Source of the DNA: Pseudomonadales bacterium
GTDB taxonomy: Bacteria > Pseudomonadota > Gammaproteobacteria > Pseudomonadales > Natronospirillaceae
Assembly: GCA_022968985.1 (NCBI GenBank)
Contig: JALJPK010000001.1
Span: 1-57,964 of the forward strand
Reading direction: 5' to 3'
Length of the DNA stretch: 57,964 nucleotides
Shown here: piece after piece, positions 37,198 through 46,374 of the stretch
Numbering within the stretch: position 1 is the stretch's first letter
Layout: each line of letters opens with the position of its first letter
The notes under the pieces: model-generated
Told to the model about the DNA's origin: nothing
What the model saw: only the letters and a program-made list of their open reading frames with translations
The model's database searches: none
Made by a program: the position numbers and the translations under genes

Positions 37198-38844
37198 ATG
37201 GTGGATTCTATTTTAGATGAAGCCGAAAAAATATGTACTCTAGTATTATTACCTATTAATGCTTCAGGCGATGCTGAAGGCTGTTCTTTTGATTTGTCTC
37301 AAACTCCTCCAGTAAAAACACCTGATGGATTTGTGCAGGCATATCAACAATTTTCTGAAAATGGCTGGTTTGGGCTTTGTGGTTCAGCACATTTTGGCGC
37401 AATGGGTTTACCTAAATCCGTAGGTGTTATGTTTGAAGAAATGCTTTACGCCACCAATTGTTCTTTTTCTTTATATTTAGGTTTAACAGTAGGTGTCTCT
37501 CAAGCATTACTTAATCACGCTAGTGATACATTAAAAGATAAATATTTACCTAAATTATACTCAGGGGAATACTCCGGCAGTATGTGTTTAACCGAACCGC
37601 ATGCAGGTACAAATTTAGGTTCTATTCGAACCAAAGCGGTGCCCGTTAAAAAGGATAATGAAGGTGGCAGTGATGGATTTAAAATCACGGGCAATAAAAT
37701 ATTTATTACTGCAGGTGAACATGATTTAAGTAAAAATATTATTCATTTAGTATTGGCCAGAATTGAAGGCGAACCTGCGGGTAATAAAGGAATTTCTTTA
37801 TTTTTAGTCAGTAAATTTAATGAAGACAAAAATGGAGTGTTACTCGACAGCATCAATAATGTGTTTTGTACAAATATAGAGCAAAAGATGGGTATTAAAG
37901 CCAGTTCAACCTGTGCGTTGAGTTTTGAAAACGCCTTTGGTGTGTTAATTGGTGAAAAAAATAAAGGTCTACAGGCCATGTTTACTATGATGAATTACGA
38001 GCGACTTTCCATTGCTGTGCAAGGATTGGGTTTAGGTGATATTGCTTGGCAAAATGCTTATGCCTACGCCAAAGAACGTGAACAAGGTAATACGCCATAC
38101 GGTAATAATTTATTGGCATTTGCTGATGTACGCCGAATGCTTAAAATACAGGAAGTATTGGCTCAAGGAGCGCGTTGTTTTGCCATTTTTATCTCGCATA
38201 AACTGGATCAATATAAAGACAATAATGACGAATCGATTAATACTCAAGTGGCATTATTAACCCCTGTGTTAAAAGCATTTTTAACTGACAGAGGGTTTGA
38301 ATCCACAGTATTAGCTCAACAAGTTTATGGTGGTCATGGTTATATTAAAGAAACGGGAGCAGAGCAATATGTACGTGACGCCAGAATTGCACAAATTTAT
38401 GAAGGCACCAATGGGGTTCAAGCATTAGACTTTTTAGGGCGAAAAATCGCATTCGATAACGCGAGCAGCTTAAATGAGTTTGTGGTCGAATTACGTGATG
38501 AAATGGCTTTATGGGAACTAGACAGTGAATTTTGTCAATATGTTCAGTTGTTAGATGTTAGCTTCAGTGATGTATTAATTACCACTGATACATTATTAGA
38601 AAATAAAAAAGAGTTAGACTTTACTATTAATGCAGTATGTTGTGACTATTTAGATAGCTTTGGTTATTTGATGTATGCTTATTTCTTTTTGAAGATGGTC
38701 GGTGAACTTGACTCAAATAAACATCAAAGTGAATTTATAAAAACTAAAAAACAAAACACCCACTTTTATTTCCAGAAAGTATTCACTCGATTACAAACAC
38801 ACCTGCAGAATGTAAAAAATGGCTCATCTAGCTTAATCCTCTGA
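37198..38844 (+). CDS. Acyl-CoA dehydrogenase paralogue, probably lacking its native N-terminus
   Basis: 548 residues from the first available ATG. Same subfamily as the gene upstream, with MCLTEPHAGTNLG, KIFITAGEHDLSKN, YGGHGYIKETGAEQYVRDAR and YEGTNGVQALD (Glu402). Compared with the paralogue it lacks about 35 N-terminal residues. Family-like sequence continues in frame upstream of the ATG (about 37135-37197, reading DVFKLNEFW to FQDASDD), but no ATG, GTG or TTG occurs before an in-frame TGA at 37072 inside the 91-bp repeat. No ribosome site precedes 37198. Either a rare start (ATT at 37123 is in frame) is used, a shortened protein is made, or this is a 5'-damaged gene. The rest of the frame is intact. 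Confidence 0.8.
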   Translation: MVDSILDEAEKICTLVLLPINASGDAEGCSFDLSQTPPVKTPDGFVQAYQQFSENGWFGLCGSAHFGAMGLPKSVGVMFEEMLYATNCSFSLYLGLTVGVSQALLNHASDTLKDKYLPKLYSGEYSGSMCLTEPHAGTNLGSIRTKAVPVKKDNEGGSDGFKITGNKIFITAGEHDLSKNIIHLVLARIEGEPAGNKGISLFLVSKFNEDKNGVLLDSINNVFCTNIEQKMGIKASSTCALSFENAFGVLIGEKNKGLQAMFTMMNYERLSIAVQGLGLGDIAWQNAYAYAKEREQGNTPYGNNLLAFADVRRMLKIQEVLAQGARCFAIFISHKLDQYKDNNDESINTQVALLTPVLKAFLTDRGFESTVLAQQVYGGHGYIKETGAEQYVRDARIAQIYEGTNGVQALDFLGRKIAFDNASSLNEFVVELRDEMALWELDSEFCQYVQLLDVSFSDVLITTDTLLENKKELDFTINAVCCDYLDSFGYLMYAYFFLKMVGELDSNKHQSEFIKTKKQNTHFYFQKVFTRLQTHLQNVKNGSSSLIL

Positions 38845-38983
38845 AAATATTACCTTCTTTTAAAACTATGATAAAATACCGTTTTTTTATGGATACCTAA
38901 AAAGACGGCTTTTCTATCTGATTGTCATCTTTTTGTTATCCCTTTTTAAATTTAGATAAGACACATAATGAATAAGGGAATTT

Positions 38984-39478
38984 ATGTTTAATATCATTCA
39001 AATTGATTATAACAATCAACAACAAAACGAAGATTTATTATACCTATTAAATGAGTACGCATGTGATGAAATGGGTGGCGGTGAGCCATTATCAGAATTT
39101 TGTAAACAGAACTTAATTAAGAACTTAACAAATAATCAATCTGCAGTATCATTTATTTTATACGATCAACAAAAACCTATAGGGTTTAGTAATTGTTTTC
39201 TGGGGTTCTCAACGTTTATATGCCGCCCATTAATGAACATTCACGACTTTGCTGTATTAGATGGATACCGTGGTAAAAAATTGAGTCAGTTATTATTAAC
39301 CCATATAGAGCAATACGCCAAAATAAAAGATTGCTGTAAAATCACATTAGAAGTATTAGAAAATAACCACGCTGCTAAAAAAGCGTATCAAAACTATGGA
39401 TTTGCAGGCTACGAATTACTTGAAAAAAGTGGTGTAGCCATGTTTTGGCAAAAAAAACTAGATGATAAAAAACAATGA
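38984..39478 (+). CDS. GNAT family N-acetyltransferase
   Basis: 164 residues. GNAT core: NIHDFAVLDGYRGKKLSQLLL, with the acetyl-CoA loop YRGKKLS, the helix HIEQYAKIKDCCKITLEVLE, then NNHAAKKAYQNYGFAGYEL, which is the classical motif B. The C-terminal strand ends VAMFWQKKL. Substrate unknown. Its stop overlaps the start of the next gene by four bases (ATGA), so the two are translationally coupled. Confidence 0.88.
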   Translation: MFNIIQIDYNNQQQNEDLLYLLNEYACDEMGGGEPLSEFCKQNLIKNLTNNQSAVSFILYDQQKPIGFSNCFLGFSTFICRPLMNIHDFAVLDGYRGKKLSQLLLTHIEQYAKIKDCCKITLEVLENNHAAKKAYQNYGFAGYELLEKSGVAMFWQKKLDDKKQ

Positions 39479-41529
39479 ATAATTTAACAAAAATTTTAGC
39501 TGGATTATTTGCTTTTACTTTGATTGCTTTGTTTATCATGAATAATATGGGTAATAACAGCGCTATTAATCAAATGCGTGCCAATGCCCCAGCCAATACT
39601 ATGATGTATTTTGAAGGTAAAGGTGATCAAAGTTTATACGAATTTTCAGAACAATATTTTAATGTAATGACCAATAGTGAGGCGTTAACTACACAAAATA
39701 TACAAGAAGTGATTCCAACACAATATGTTGAACTGTTTACTAATTACATGACCTTTATGAGTGAAATCAGTGAACAAGGTTTAACCCAATTAATGCAAGA
39801 TGTTGGTTTGGTTGTGGATGGGTATAGTGTGTTGTATTTAGATGGTTTGTCACCCGTTAGCCATTTTGAAATTAATGACGCTGACAACTTTAGAGGATTT
39901 ATTGAGCAGTTTGAAACGAACGTAATACGTAAAAAAATCGAAGACAGTGAAATACTACTTTGGTCATTTGGTGAGTTTCAATTAGCTTTAACTATGACGA
40001 ATAAAATAGTGACAATTGCTCTGGTTAATAATCAGATTTCAGATTTAAGAATACAAGATGTATTGGGCTTAACTCAAACTCAAGCTTCCATAGCTGATAG
40101 TTCTGAATTAGAAAGAATTAACGACAGGTATCAATTTAATATGTTTCAAGGGTTTTTGAATTTAGATCAAATAGCTCGTGCATTAATAGGAAAAAATGCA
40201 CAATTTGAAGAAGATATGATGAACCTAGATTCAAGTTGGTTAATGCAGTTAAGATCTTCAGTGTCTCAAAACTGTCAAAATGATTTTCTAAAAGTGGTTC
40301 AAATAACACCAAAATATGTGTTTGGTTACAAACAGATCGATATAACTGAAAAAGGTCTGTTATTTAATTTAAGTGCGGTTTTAGAGATTAGTGATAAACA
40401 ATTGGCTAAAGATTTAATGTTATTAAATTCTCATATGCCCGTTATTGATATTTCACATGATGCGTTAGTAGGCTGGTATATGGGAGCAAACCTAACAAAT
40501 GTGAATACTTTATTGGCTAAGTATTTTCCATTAATTCAAGCTTATGAATTTGAATGTGAACAACTTACTGAATTACAAACAAAATTAGATAATCAAACAT
40601 TGGCTAAATTAACAATGGGCTTACAGTTTGTTAAGGGTATTAAAAGTGTGGGTGGTTATTTATTTGATTTAGATTTAGGCCAGTATAATGATATTAACTC
40701 AATCGATGCTTTTGTATCTGTTGTTGCTGATGATCCAGCCTCTTTAGCGTTAATGGCGAAAACATTACCTATGGTTAATGCGTTAGATATATCAACGACA
40801 AGTGCATCACTAGGTATGATTAGCGAAATGTACGGTGTAGCAGATGCTCAAATTAAAATATCAGGAAGTCATATTGTAGGATTTTCAGGTGAAAAATCCA
40901 CTCAAATAGTCGATAGTTTTTCTGAAGAAGAGTTAAATGAAAATGGCATTATGAGTATGTCGATGAATTATGCTCGTTACATGGATTTAATGAGCTCTAC
41001 AATTTTAAAAAATGCAGGTGAAATGGACAGTGAAGTTTGCTCGCAAATGTATAAAAGCCTTTCAGTCTATAAAGATTTAATTGGTAATATTGCTTTTAAG
41101 CTGTCTTTTAATGAAAATGGTTTTGTTTATGACAGTCAAATTCAGTACAACTCAATTAATTCACAAGATGTTATACCAACTGGCGAATTTGAGTTTTATT
41201 TGTTTGAAGATTGTGAATTGTACCCAGCAGATTCTGAGTTAATTAATCCTGATGGTACTGGATCATTTAGCACAATGGATTATGATGGCCAATGTGAAAT
41301 ATATCAGTCGAAATATACTTGGAAACAAGAGGGTAAACAATTTGTATATACCGAGACATCTGCGCAAGAGCGAGAGTATTGTGACGAAGATTGGATTGAT
41401 GTCGACCTAAGTGAGGTAGAATCAGTTTATTGTGATATTTTTAGAATATCAGATTCAGAATTTGAATGTGAATATACTGATGAAGAATATGGAGTATCAT
41501 CTATCTATAAATATAAACGTAAAATATAA
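39475..41529 (+). CDS. Hypothetical membrane-anchored or exported protein, 684 residues
   Basis: An N-terminal hydrophobic segment (about 6-24) acts as membrane anchor or uncleaved signal. The long remainder should be periplasmic; its opening (ANAPANTMMYFEGK) and the alternating strand-helix pattern recall DUF3352-type proteins, but I cannot confirm that. The last 110 residues are acidic, contain several cysteines and look like a lipocalin-type beta domain (GEFEFYLFEDCELYPADSEL to YKYKRKI). Coupled to the GNAT gene upstream and followed by a good terminator. Function unknown. Confidence 0.72.
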   Translation: MNNLTKILAGLFAFTLIALFIMNNMGNNSAINQMRANAPANTMMYFEGKGDQSLYEFSEQYFNVMTNSEALTTQNIQEVIPTQYVELFTNYMTFMSEISEQGLTQLMQDVGLVVDGYSVLYLDGLSPVSHFEINDADNFRGFIEQFETNVIRKKIEDSEILLWSFGEFQLALTMTNKIVTIALVNNQISDLRIQDVLGLTQTQASIADSSELERINDRYQFNMFQGFLNLDQIARALIGKNAQFEEDMMNLDSSWLMQLRSSVSQNCQNDFLKVVQITPKYVFGYKQIDITEKGLLFNLSAVLEISDKQLAKDLMLLNSHMPVIDISHDALVGWYMGANLTNVNTLLAKYFPLIQAYEFECEQLTELQTKLDNQTLAKLTMGLQFVKGIKSVGGYLFDLDLGQYNDINSIDAFVSVVADDPASLALMAKTLPMVNALDISTTSASLGMISEMYGVADAQIKISGSHIVGFSGEKSTQIVDSFSEEELNENGIMSMSMNYARYMDLMSSTILKNAGEMDSEVCSQMYKSLSVYKDLIGNIAFKLSFNENGFVYDSQIQYNSINSQDVIPTGEFEFYLFEDCELYPADSELINPDGTGSFSTMDYDGQCEIYQSKYTWKQEGKQFVYTETSAQEREYCDEDWIDVDLSEVESVYCDIFRISDSEFECEYTDEEYGVSSIYKYKRKI

Positions 41530-41544
41530 ACGTAAAATAAATAA

Positions 41545-41575
41545 AAAAAGTAGATTTGACAGTCTGCTTTTTTTT
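41545..41575 (+). terminator. Rho-independent terminator
   Basis: A 10-bp stem AAAAAGTAGA / TCTGCTTTTT (41545-41554 with 41563-41572, one wobble), an 8-base loop and a T run, just after the 684-residue protein gene. Confidence 0.85.
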
Positions 41576-41796
41576 GAGTTGATTATTACTTTTAAATCAA
41601 TAACTCATAATATTTTGGAGTAGATGAGGCTTGTATTGGGTTGTTTGTTTAGATGTTAACTAATCTTAAAGTTTGTAAGTTTTTATTGGGTTATTGTTTG
41701 ATAGTGTATCTAGGTTGCTGCTTTGTAAAATAAATTTACTTTAATTATCAAAAAAACGTCATTAATGTATTAATTCTCATTAACAATGTCTATAAC

Positions 41797-41817
41797 GTGT
41801 TATAAATTGCGTAACAC
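41797..41817. promoter_or_regulatory. Inverted repeat GTGTTA-9-TAACAC over a possible -10 box
   Basis: Perfect 6-base arms flank TATAAATTGCG, about 120 bases upstream of the exported protein gene at 41935. An operator overlapping a promoter is possible. The rest of the 360-base gap (41576-41934) is AT-rich with nothing else that I can support. Confidence 0.3.
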
Positions 41818-41934
41818 AAATTATTAGCTTATATTTAAAGCTGAAAAGACAATTCGAATACATTTGATTGTTTTCAAAAACTTACAAAAAGCTAATTTTT
41901 TAAAATTTCATGATATCTAATATAGGTTAAGTCG

Positions 41935-42429
41935 ATGAAATCCATAATCATCAGTATGTTAATTTTAGTTTCATCTCAATTTAGTTTCGCTTCAGAAAAT
42001 ATAAGTGATCAAGAAGCTTTGATGTTTTTTAAGTTGTATCATGAAATGATACAAGATCGATCCACAACAGTTATTCAATTAATTAGTGATGATGCGTTAT
42101 TATTTAGCAAAACCCATACAAAAAATAACACAAGTTTTGTAACACAATATCAAACCGATAAAGTTTTTAAATTTATTAAAACGGTGCAATCGTATTTACA
42201 TCAAAATAAAGAAGACAGTGATTTTGAAAGAATCAGTGTTTTGCAAATAGCTGATCAAGTAAAAATAACAGCTTCGCGTTTTTCAAATACTTATTGTTAT
42301 TTGGATAAAGATTATTATTTGATTATTGAGCGTGAACGTAACTTTATTAAAGTTGTTGAGGAAAAAATTAATATTCAAAAAGGTTCAAGTTGTGAGCAAC
42401 TTGATGATATTGATATTGAAAATAATTAA
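41935..42429 (+). CDS. Hypothetical exported protein, 164 residues
   Basis: A signal peptide (about 1-19, ending FSFA) is followed by a small mature domain of helices and strands resembling the general NTF2-like layout (DQEALMFFKLYHEMIQDRST to NFIKVVEEKI), though I cannot assign a family. Two cysteines near the end (about residues 121 and 154) could form a disulfide in the periplasm. Stands alone, with intergenic DNA on both sides. Confidence 0.65.
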   Translation: MKSIIISMLILVSSQFSFASENISDQEALMFFKLYHEMIQDRSTTVIQLISDDALLFSKTHTKNNTSFVTQYQTDKVFKFIKTVQSYLHQNKEDSDFERISVLQIADQVKITASRFSNTYCYLDKDYYLIIERERNFIKVVEEKINIQKGSSCEQLDDIDIENN

Positions 42430-43333
42430 TATGGGGTGCTACTGTGCCCTTTACTTCGTATTTGTATTAAATAGTTAACCTCCCCCTTTCCTATTAAAGG
42501 GCTATATTTAAAAAATGTGTATAATCTGTAATAATTTATATTCAAATATTTTTTGTTATGGTTCGTTTTATCATCTTTAAAATTATGATATTTATGCAAA
42601 ACCATCATACTAAATCAACCCAAAACAACAGTAGTGGTGTTTGAAATAAGCCTAATTGAATGTTGGTATGAGTATGTAAATAAAATAGATTGGCGTTTAT
42701 TTCATACTTACTGGTCTTGATCTTAGATGTACACGCTTTTTATGATTCTCTACAATAGATGTAAATCCACTTCAATAATACAATCTAGATGCTTATGAAA
42801 TGTATTTTTTTGTGTTTATAGATAACTACACTTAACAACACCTAACCATAATGAAATCTAGATGTTTTTAAGGGGGATTGTATTTATAAACCATGATGGC
42901 CATAACGTTTGCAGTATTTACCCAGAGGCCACTTTCACAATGACTATTTTATTTTCAGATAAATATCCTTTAGATAGTCGGGTTAATATTATTTTTTGCT
43001 CTGTGTTTAAATTGTTATAGAATTGAATAATTGAATAATTGAAGGGTTGAAGGGTTGAAGGGTTGAAGGGTTGTACTTGATTAGGAGTATTGTGGCTTCT
43101 TTTGTTAAACTACTGAATACTCATAATCACAATTAGTCCTCTAAATAAAATTGTTAATTATAGTTTAGATATTGAATTCTAAATGATTAAAAACAACAAC
43201 AATATTCAACTTTACACTTAAATGACAATTAATCTGTAGTGCTGTTTGTTTTTTAAACAAATACTATGTTTAAGTATTGTTTTAATCTATGAACGTGTTT
43301 TAACTTAATGATTTGGCGTATAATCCGGCCTTT
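42430..43333. other. Long intergenic region
   Basis: About 900 bases without a supported gene. It contains the 8-bp repeat arrays at 43021-43072 and a small hairpin CCCTTT / AAAGGG near 42484-42501. The word AATCTAGATG occurs at about 42782 and 42851 in otherwise different surroundings. TATAAT at 43319-43324 lies just upstream of the MFS gene. Nothing resembles a tRNA, an IS end or a decayed gene that I can name. Confidence 0.5.
43021..43072. repeat. Octanucleotide repeats: AATTGAAT x2.5 then GAAGGGTT x4
   Basis: Two and a half copies of AATTGAAT (43021-43040) pass directly into four perfect copies of GAAGGGTT (43041-43072). Both share the 8-base period, so one array may have evolved from the other by point change and expansion. 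Confidence 0.93.
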
Positions 43334-44554
43334 ATGGAATGGGTAGTTAAATCAATGAAGCAAAAAGTGCATTTTTTTTCAAAGTTTGGCCGAATAGGAA
43401 ACTGGTTAATTTTATCCAGTATCATGACAGGTTCAACTTTCGCATTTATTGTTCCGGTTATGAGTTACTTTTTTTTAGATGAAAAAGGCAATGGATTACA
43501 TGCAAAACCGTTAGATTTCCTGATTTATTTAATCAGCATTACAGTATTAGGCACTATTTGTAACCAAACTATGGGGCGCTTTGCTGATAAGGGGTTTTCG
43601 GCTAAATGGATTTATATGTTTTCAATAGGCTGTTCCGCTTTAGCCACTTTGTTCTACGCCAATACACATTCTATTAATGTCGTTTTTATTATGGGGGGCT
43701 TGTTTATTGCTTTAGGCAGCGCCGCAATTCCTCAATTATTTACTTTATCAAGACAATACGCCGATCAAACGAATATTAATGTAGGGCAGTTTAACTCTGT
43801 ATTACGAGCCGCATTTGCTGCTGGCTGGGTGATAGGGGCAAGTTTTGCTTATGAGTTAATTGCTAGAGTCGGATTTTCAGGGGCTTTTTATGGCGCCAGT
43901 ATTGTGAGTTGTTTAGCGGTTATTGTCGCATTGTTTGTTTTACCTACCTATCACAAAAGCAAAGATGCTCGTTTAAATGGCAAACCTGAACATATTCCGA
44001 TTGGTTTTTGGATGCTTGCTGCATTGATGGTGGTAGGGAATGTGGCCAATAATATTTATTTACTTTCAATTCCACTGATTATAACCAATGAATTGCATTT
44101 ATCTGAATCATTACCAGGTAAATTGTTTTCTTTAGTGGCCATTTTAGAAATTCCATTTATGTTGTATTCGGCTAAATTAGCCAATAAATATAATCGTTAC
44201 CATTTGGTAATATTTAGTTTTGTATTGGCGTTTTGTTTCTATGTTGGGGTGTATTTTTCCACTCAAGCTTGGCAGTTTATGGTACTGCAAATTTTTAATG
44301 CGGGTTTTATTGGTATATTTGCCGGTCTTGGTATATCAATTGTGCAAGACCAACTCCCCAAATATGTGGGTTTTACATCCGCAATTTATACCAATACCCT
44401 TCGTATAGGCTCTACATTAGGTGCCTTGGGTATATTTATTTCAGGTGAATACTTTACTTATCAATCAGCGGTTATAGGTTCAATGATCTGTATGATTATC
44501 TGTATAGTGGGGATGTTAATCTTACAAGCCAGCCCATCAAATAAATCAGTTTGA
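43334..44554 (+). CDS. MFS transporter, sugar-efflux (SetA/SetB-like) type
   Basis: 406 residues from the ATG at 43334; an ATG at 43355 is about as likely, and TATAAT at 43319-43324 would make the first nearly leaderless. Twelve hydrophobic segments fit an MFS permease. Features of the SetA/SetB family are GSTFAFIVPVMSYFF in the first helix, QTMGRFADKG in the 2-3 loop (MFS motif A) and SRQYADQ before GVIGASFAYEL-like helix 5 (WVIGASFAYEL). Family members export sugars or sugar analogues across the inner membrane; the substrate here is unknown. Not linked to an operon. Confidence 0.8.
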   Translation: MEWVVKSMKQKVHFFSKFGRIGNWLILSSIMTGSTFAFIVPVMSYFFLDEKGNGLHAKPLDFLIYLISITVLGTICNQTMGRFADKGFSAKWIYMFSIGCSALATLFYANTHSINVVFIMGGLFIALGSAAIPQLFTLSRQYADQTNINVGQFNSVLRAAFAAGWVIGASFAYELIARVGFSGAFYGASIVSCLAVIVALFVLPTYHKSKDARLNGKPEHIPIGFWMLAALMVVGNVANNIYLLSIPLIITNELHLSESLPGKLFSLVAILEIPFMLYSAKLANKYNRYHLVIFSFVLAFCFYVGVYFSTQAWQFMVLQIFNAGFIGIFAGLGISIVQDQLPKYVGFTSAIYTNTLRIGSTLGALGIFISGEYFTYQSAVIGSMICMIICIVGMLILQASPSNKSV

Positions 44555-44647
44555 ACCAATTCGCATAAGCTAAAACATAATTCAAAACATGAGTTTTTTG
44601 GTACTTAGTATTATGGATTTAACCTACAAAATGCGTATGATAGACTC

Positions 44648-44653
44648 TATAAT
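44648..44653 (+). promoter_or_regulatory. Candidate -10 box of the hem operon
   Basis: TATAAT, 45 bases before the hemC start. No convincing -35 hexamer is visible at 16-18 bases upstream, so the call is weak. Confidence 0.3.
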
Positions 44654-44698
44654 ATAATCATTAATGTCATATCACCTCTTTATTGTGAAAGCCTTATT

Positions 44699-45649
44699 AT
44701 GAAAAAATTAAGAATTGCAACACGTCAAAGCCCACTAGCTATGTGGCAAGCAGAAGATTTACAAGCAAAATTAGAAAACCTATACCCACAAATGGAAGTT
44801 GTACTAGTACCAATGGTCTCCAAAGGAGACAAAATTTTAGATGTCGCGTTATCTAAAGTAGGCGGGAAAGGGTTGTTTACTAAAGAATTAGAAGTGGCGA
44901 TGTTAGCGGATGAAGCTGATATTGCTATGCATTGTATTAAAGATTTACCGATGTCTTTTCCAGAAGGTCTCGATTTATATACAATCACAGAAAGTGAAAA
45001 TCCAACGGATGCTTTTGTATCAAATAAATTTGAACATTTTGATCAATTACCTCAAGGTGCCATTGTTGGTACATCAAGTTTACGCAGACAATCACAACTA
45101 TTAGCCGCTCGTCCTGACCTTAAAATTCAATTTTTACGCGGGAACGTAGGTACTCGTTTATTTAAATTAGATGACGGGCAATACGATGCCATTATATTAG
45201 CCAGCGCGGGTTTAATTCGTTTAGAAAAACAAGATCGTATCAAGCATTTTCTAGACACTAATATGTGTTTACCAGCTGCCGGTCAAGGTGCACTAGGTAT
45301 TGAGTGTCGTATAGCTGATAAAGAGATTCATGAATTATTACAACCGTTACATCACGAAGATACAGCAATACGCGTTCATGCAGAGCGCGCATTAATTATG
45401 CAGTTAGAAGGTGGATGCCAAGTACCTATAGCCGGTTTTGCCCAAATTAAAGACGGCATTATCTCAATGGAGGCCCGTGTAGCTGAAACGGACGGAAGCA
45501 AAATGTTTATTGAAAAACAAGTGTTACCTTTAACAGATAATTACGCTAAAAACGTAGAAATTGCTAAGAACATGGGCAAAGATTTAGCCAATAAATTGAT
45601 CGCTCAGGGTGCCAATACTGTATTGGAAAAACTGACAGCCGATTTATGA
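44699..45649 (+). CDS. hemC: Hydroxymethylbilane synthase (porphobilinogen deaminase)
   Basis: 316 residues, normal length. It polymerises four porphobilinogens to hydroxymethylbilane in tetrapyrrole synthesis. Visible signatures: RIATRQSPLAMWQA at the start, SKGDKILDVALSKVGGKGLF, IAMHCIKDLPM (the usual MHSMKDVP motif with Cys and Ile replacing Ser and Met), GTSSLRRQSQL, and EGGCQVPI with Cys240, which binds the dipyrromethane cofactor. First gene of the hemCDXY operon; it overlaps hemD by four bases. Confidence 0.97.
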   Translation: MKKLRIATRQSPLAMWQAEDLQAKLENLYPQMEVVLVPMVSKGDKILDVALSKVGGKGLFTKELEVAMLADEADIAMHCIKDLPMSFPEGLDLYTITESENPTDAFVSNKFEHFDQLPQGAIVGTSSLRRQSQLLAARPDLKIQFLRGNVGTRLFKLDDGQYDAIILASAGLIRLEKQDRIKHFLDTNMCLPAAGQGALGIECRIADKEIHELLQPLHHEDTAIRVHAERALIMQLEGGCQVPIAGFAQIKDGIISMEARVAETDGSKMFIEKQVLPLTDNYAKNVEIAKNMGKDLANKLIAQGANTVLEKLTADL

Positions 45650-46374
45650 CCCGTTTTTTTATCACAAGACCAGAGAATCAAGCTTTTGAATTAATGCAAA
45701 AGCTTGAGGTCTTTAGACAAAAGTATGCATTTGAACATTGGCCAATTTTTAAAATAGAAGACATTGAATTGTCGGACCACGCTTCGTCGTGGTTATATAA
45801 TTTTGATGAATATGATTATGTGTTTGTCGCCAGTAAATATGCAGCTCAACTATTATTAGATTATTTAGATGAACGTTGGCCAATGTTGCCTTTGGGGCCA
45901 GAGTATGTCTGTCCAGGAAGTGGTACTGCATCTGTTTTAATGCATATTGATAGGGTGATTAGTTATCCGAATAAAAAAATGGACAGCGATGGCGTACTAA
46001 ATATGTCGATGTTTTCTTCTGAACGATTAACAGAACCTAAAAAATGGTTAATTACATCAGGTGAAGGTGGCCGCAGAAAAATACAAAGTTATTTAAATGA
46101 GCATAAACAACAAGTAGATGAATTAGATTTATATCAACGCATTAAATTAAATCAGCCCCCAGTAAATTTACCTCAAAAAGGCGATGTGGTGGTGGTGACC
46201 TCAAGTGAAACATTAGAACAAGTCGAATTATTATTAAAACATAAAACGCAAGATTTAGTTTTATGGGTGTCAAGTGAGCGAATTAAACAAAAAGCTAAAA
46301 ATTGGCAAAGTATTGCAATTATTCAAAATGCTTTGGATCAAACTATATTACAAGCGGTTGAAGATTATGAGTAA
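45646..46374 (+). CDS. hemD: Uroporphyrinogen-III synthase
   Basis: 242 residues, typical for HemD, which closes hydroxymethylbilane with inversion of ring D. The family is weakly conserved; supporting features are the two-lobed layout with RPENQAFELMQKLE, the segment DYVFVASKYAAQLLLDYL, CPGSGTASVL, and the second-lobe loop WLITSGEGGRRKIQSYL. The ATGA overlap with hemC and the following hemX make the assignment firm. Confidence 0.92.
   Translation: MTRFFITRPENQAFELMQKLEVFRQKYAFEHWPIFKIEDIELSDHASSWLYNFDEYDYVFVASKYAAQLLLDYLDERWPMLPLGPEYVCPGSGTASVLMHIDRVISYPNKKMDSDGVLNMSMFSSERLTEPKKWLITSGEGGRRKIQSYLNEHKQQVDELDLYQRIKLNQPPVNLPQKGDVVVVTSSETLEQVELLLKHKTQDLVLWVSSERIKQKAKNWQSIAIIQNALDQTILQAVEDYE

Noticed and set aside
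42426..42608. 60-residue minus-strand frame after the exported protein gene
   Set aside because: No ribosome site, composition like AT-rich noncoding DNA, and it overlaps the end of the gene at 41935.
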